Origin: Halomonas lysinitropha | Lineage (GTDB): Bacteria > Pseudomonadota > Gammaproteobacteria > Pseudomonadales > Halomonadaceae | Assembly (NCBI RefSeq): GCF_902500215.1 | Contig: NZ_CABVOU010000031.1 | Span: 1-64,000 of the forward strand | Length of the DNA: 64,000 nucleotides | Direction: 5' to 3' | Part shown: positions 63,783 through 64,000 of the stretch, piece after piece | Layout of the letters: each line of letters starts with the position of its first letter | How positions within the stretch are numbered: position 1 is the first letter of the stretch | Notes under the pieces: generated by a model | Told to the model about the DNA's origin: nothing | Seen by the model: only the letters and a program-made list of their open reading frames with translations | Databases searched by the model: none | Program-made: the position numbers and the translations under genes

Positions 63783-64000
63783 GCAGTCCTGGATCTTTTT
63801 TGCCCTCTCCGCGCTAAGTCGCTGTTTTTCTCCTGTCTTGCCGTGAGTTACGAGGGCCTGGTGGGCCTGGAGAGCGGCCCGCTACCGAGATTTTTTAACT
63901 GCCTGGCGAACTTTTCTCCGCGGCGCTGTCTGAATGAGGGTAGGCAGCAACGCGATAGCAGTCGCTAACACTGTTGCCTTAGCTTGCACTTTCGATCTTG

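Overview
The window reads as a chromosomal segment of a moderately halophilic gammaproteobacterium, most likely a Halomonas-type member of the Halomonadaceae. Reasons: high GC with strongly GC-biased third positions; gammaproteobacterial markers (RlmM, EpmC, TatD, Uup, FadBA, SlyA, RimK, DUF3080, DUF3549, YqcC); and several salt-adaptation genes (a four-gene quaternary-amine ABC importer, the Na+/proline symporter PutP, an M42 hydrolase of the N-acetylglutaminylglutamine osmolyte family). No phage, integrase, intact insertion sequence or CRISPR array is visible.

Layout. 1-1140: the 3' end of a 23S rRNA gene, a 5S rRNA gene, a decayed second 5S tail and terminators, i.e. the end of an rrn operon. 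1.2-13.1 kb: housekeeping genes (DUF2721 protein, rlmM, tusA, DUF3080 lipoprotein, a MATE pump, epmC, a fused alpha/beta 2-oxoacid dehydrogenase E1, tatD, uup). 13.1-16.1 kb: universal stress protein, slyA-type regulator and a DUF5924/DUF2914 membrane protein with a ten-copy 9-bp repeat. 16.2-19.7 kb: the fadBA beta-oxidation operon. 19.7-26.8 kb: an accessory-looking stretch with an orphan TAXI binding protein, a LysR regulator divergent from a HalD/BesD-type iron/2-oxoglutarate oxygenase and a DddP-like M24 enzyme, and glycosyltransferase debris. 26.8-36.2 kb: a K+ channel, an AMP-phosphorylase/PRPP-synthetase-like pair, M42 and M48 peptidases, a heavy-metal permease and a VIT-type transporter. 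36.2-38.7 kb: a cytosine-deaminase-like gene, Hsp20, a host-attachment protein and a chimeric CapA pseudogene that ends in a second copy of the deaminase tail. 38.7-44.7 kb: HDAC-like deacetylase, FrnE-like oxidoreductase, a stand-alone APH-fold kinase, a second PRPP-synthetase paralogue, an NDUFA9-like epimerase and a nitrilase. 44.8-48.3 kb: the osmoprotectant ABC operon (minus strand). 48.6-54.7 kb: sufR-B-C-D-S-T behind a promoter that overlaps an IscR-type operator. 54.8-64 kb: SanA/YdcF protein, rimK-rimB-DUF3549, yqcC, GGCT, ompW, putP and tRNA-Gly(CCC).

How parts fit together. The suf genes form one iron-sulfur assembly unit with an Rrf2 repressor at its head. The ABC importer, PutP, the M42 hydrolase and the K+ channel fit osmotic adaptation. 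The least explained unit is the LysR / iron-oxygenase / DddP-like trio at 22.2-25.5 kb: its M24 enzyme keeps the DddP metal site with DddP spacing, yet seems to lack the residue proposed as the lyase base, so it may act on a different osmolyte or amino-acid derivative. The AMP-phosphorylase/PRPP-synthetase pair at 27.9-30.4 kb is the second candidate for an undescribed function. All identifications are from reading the sequence and remembered family features; no database search was run.
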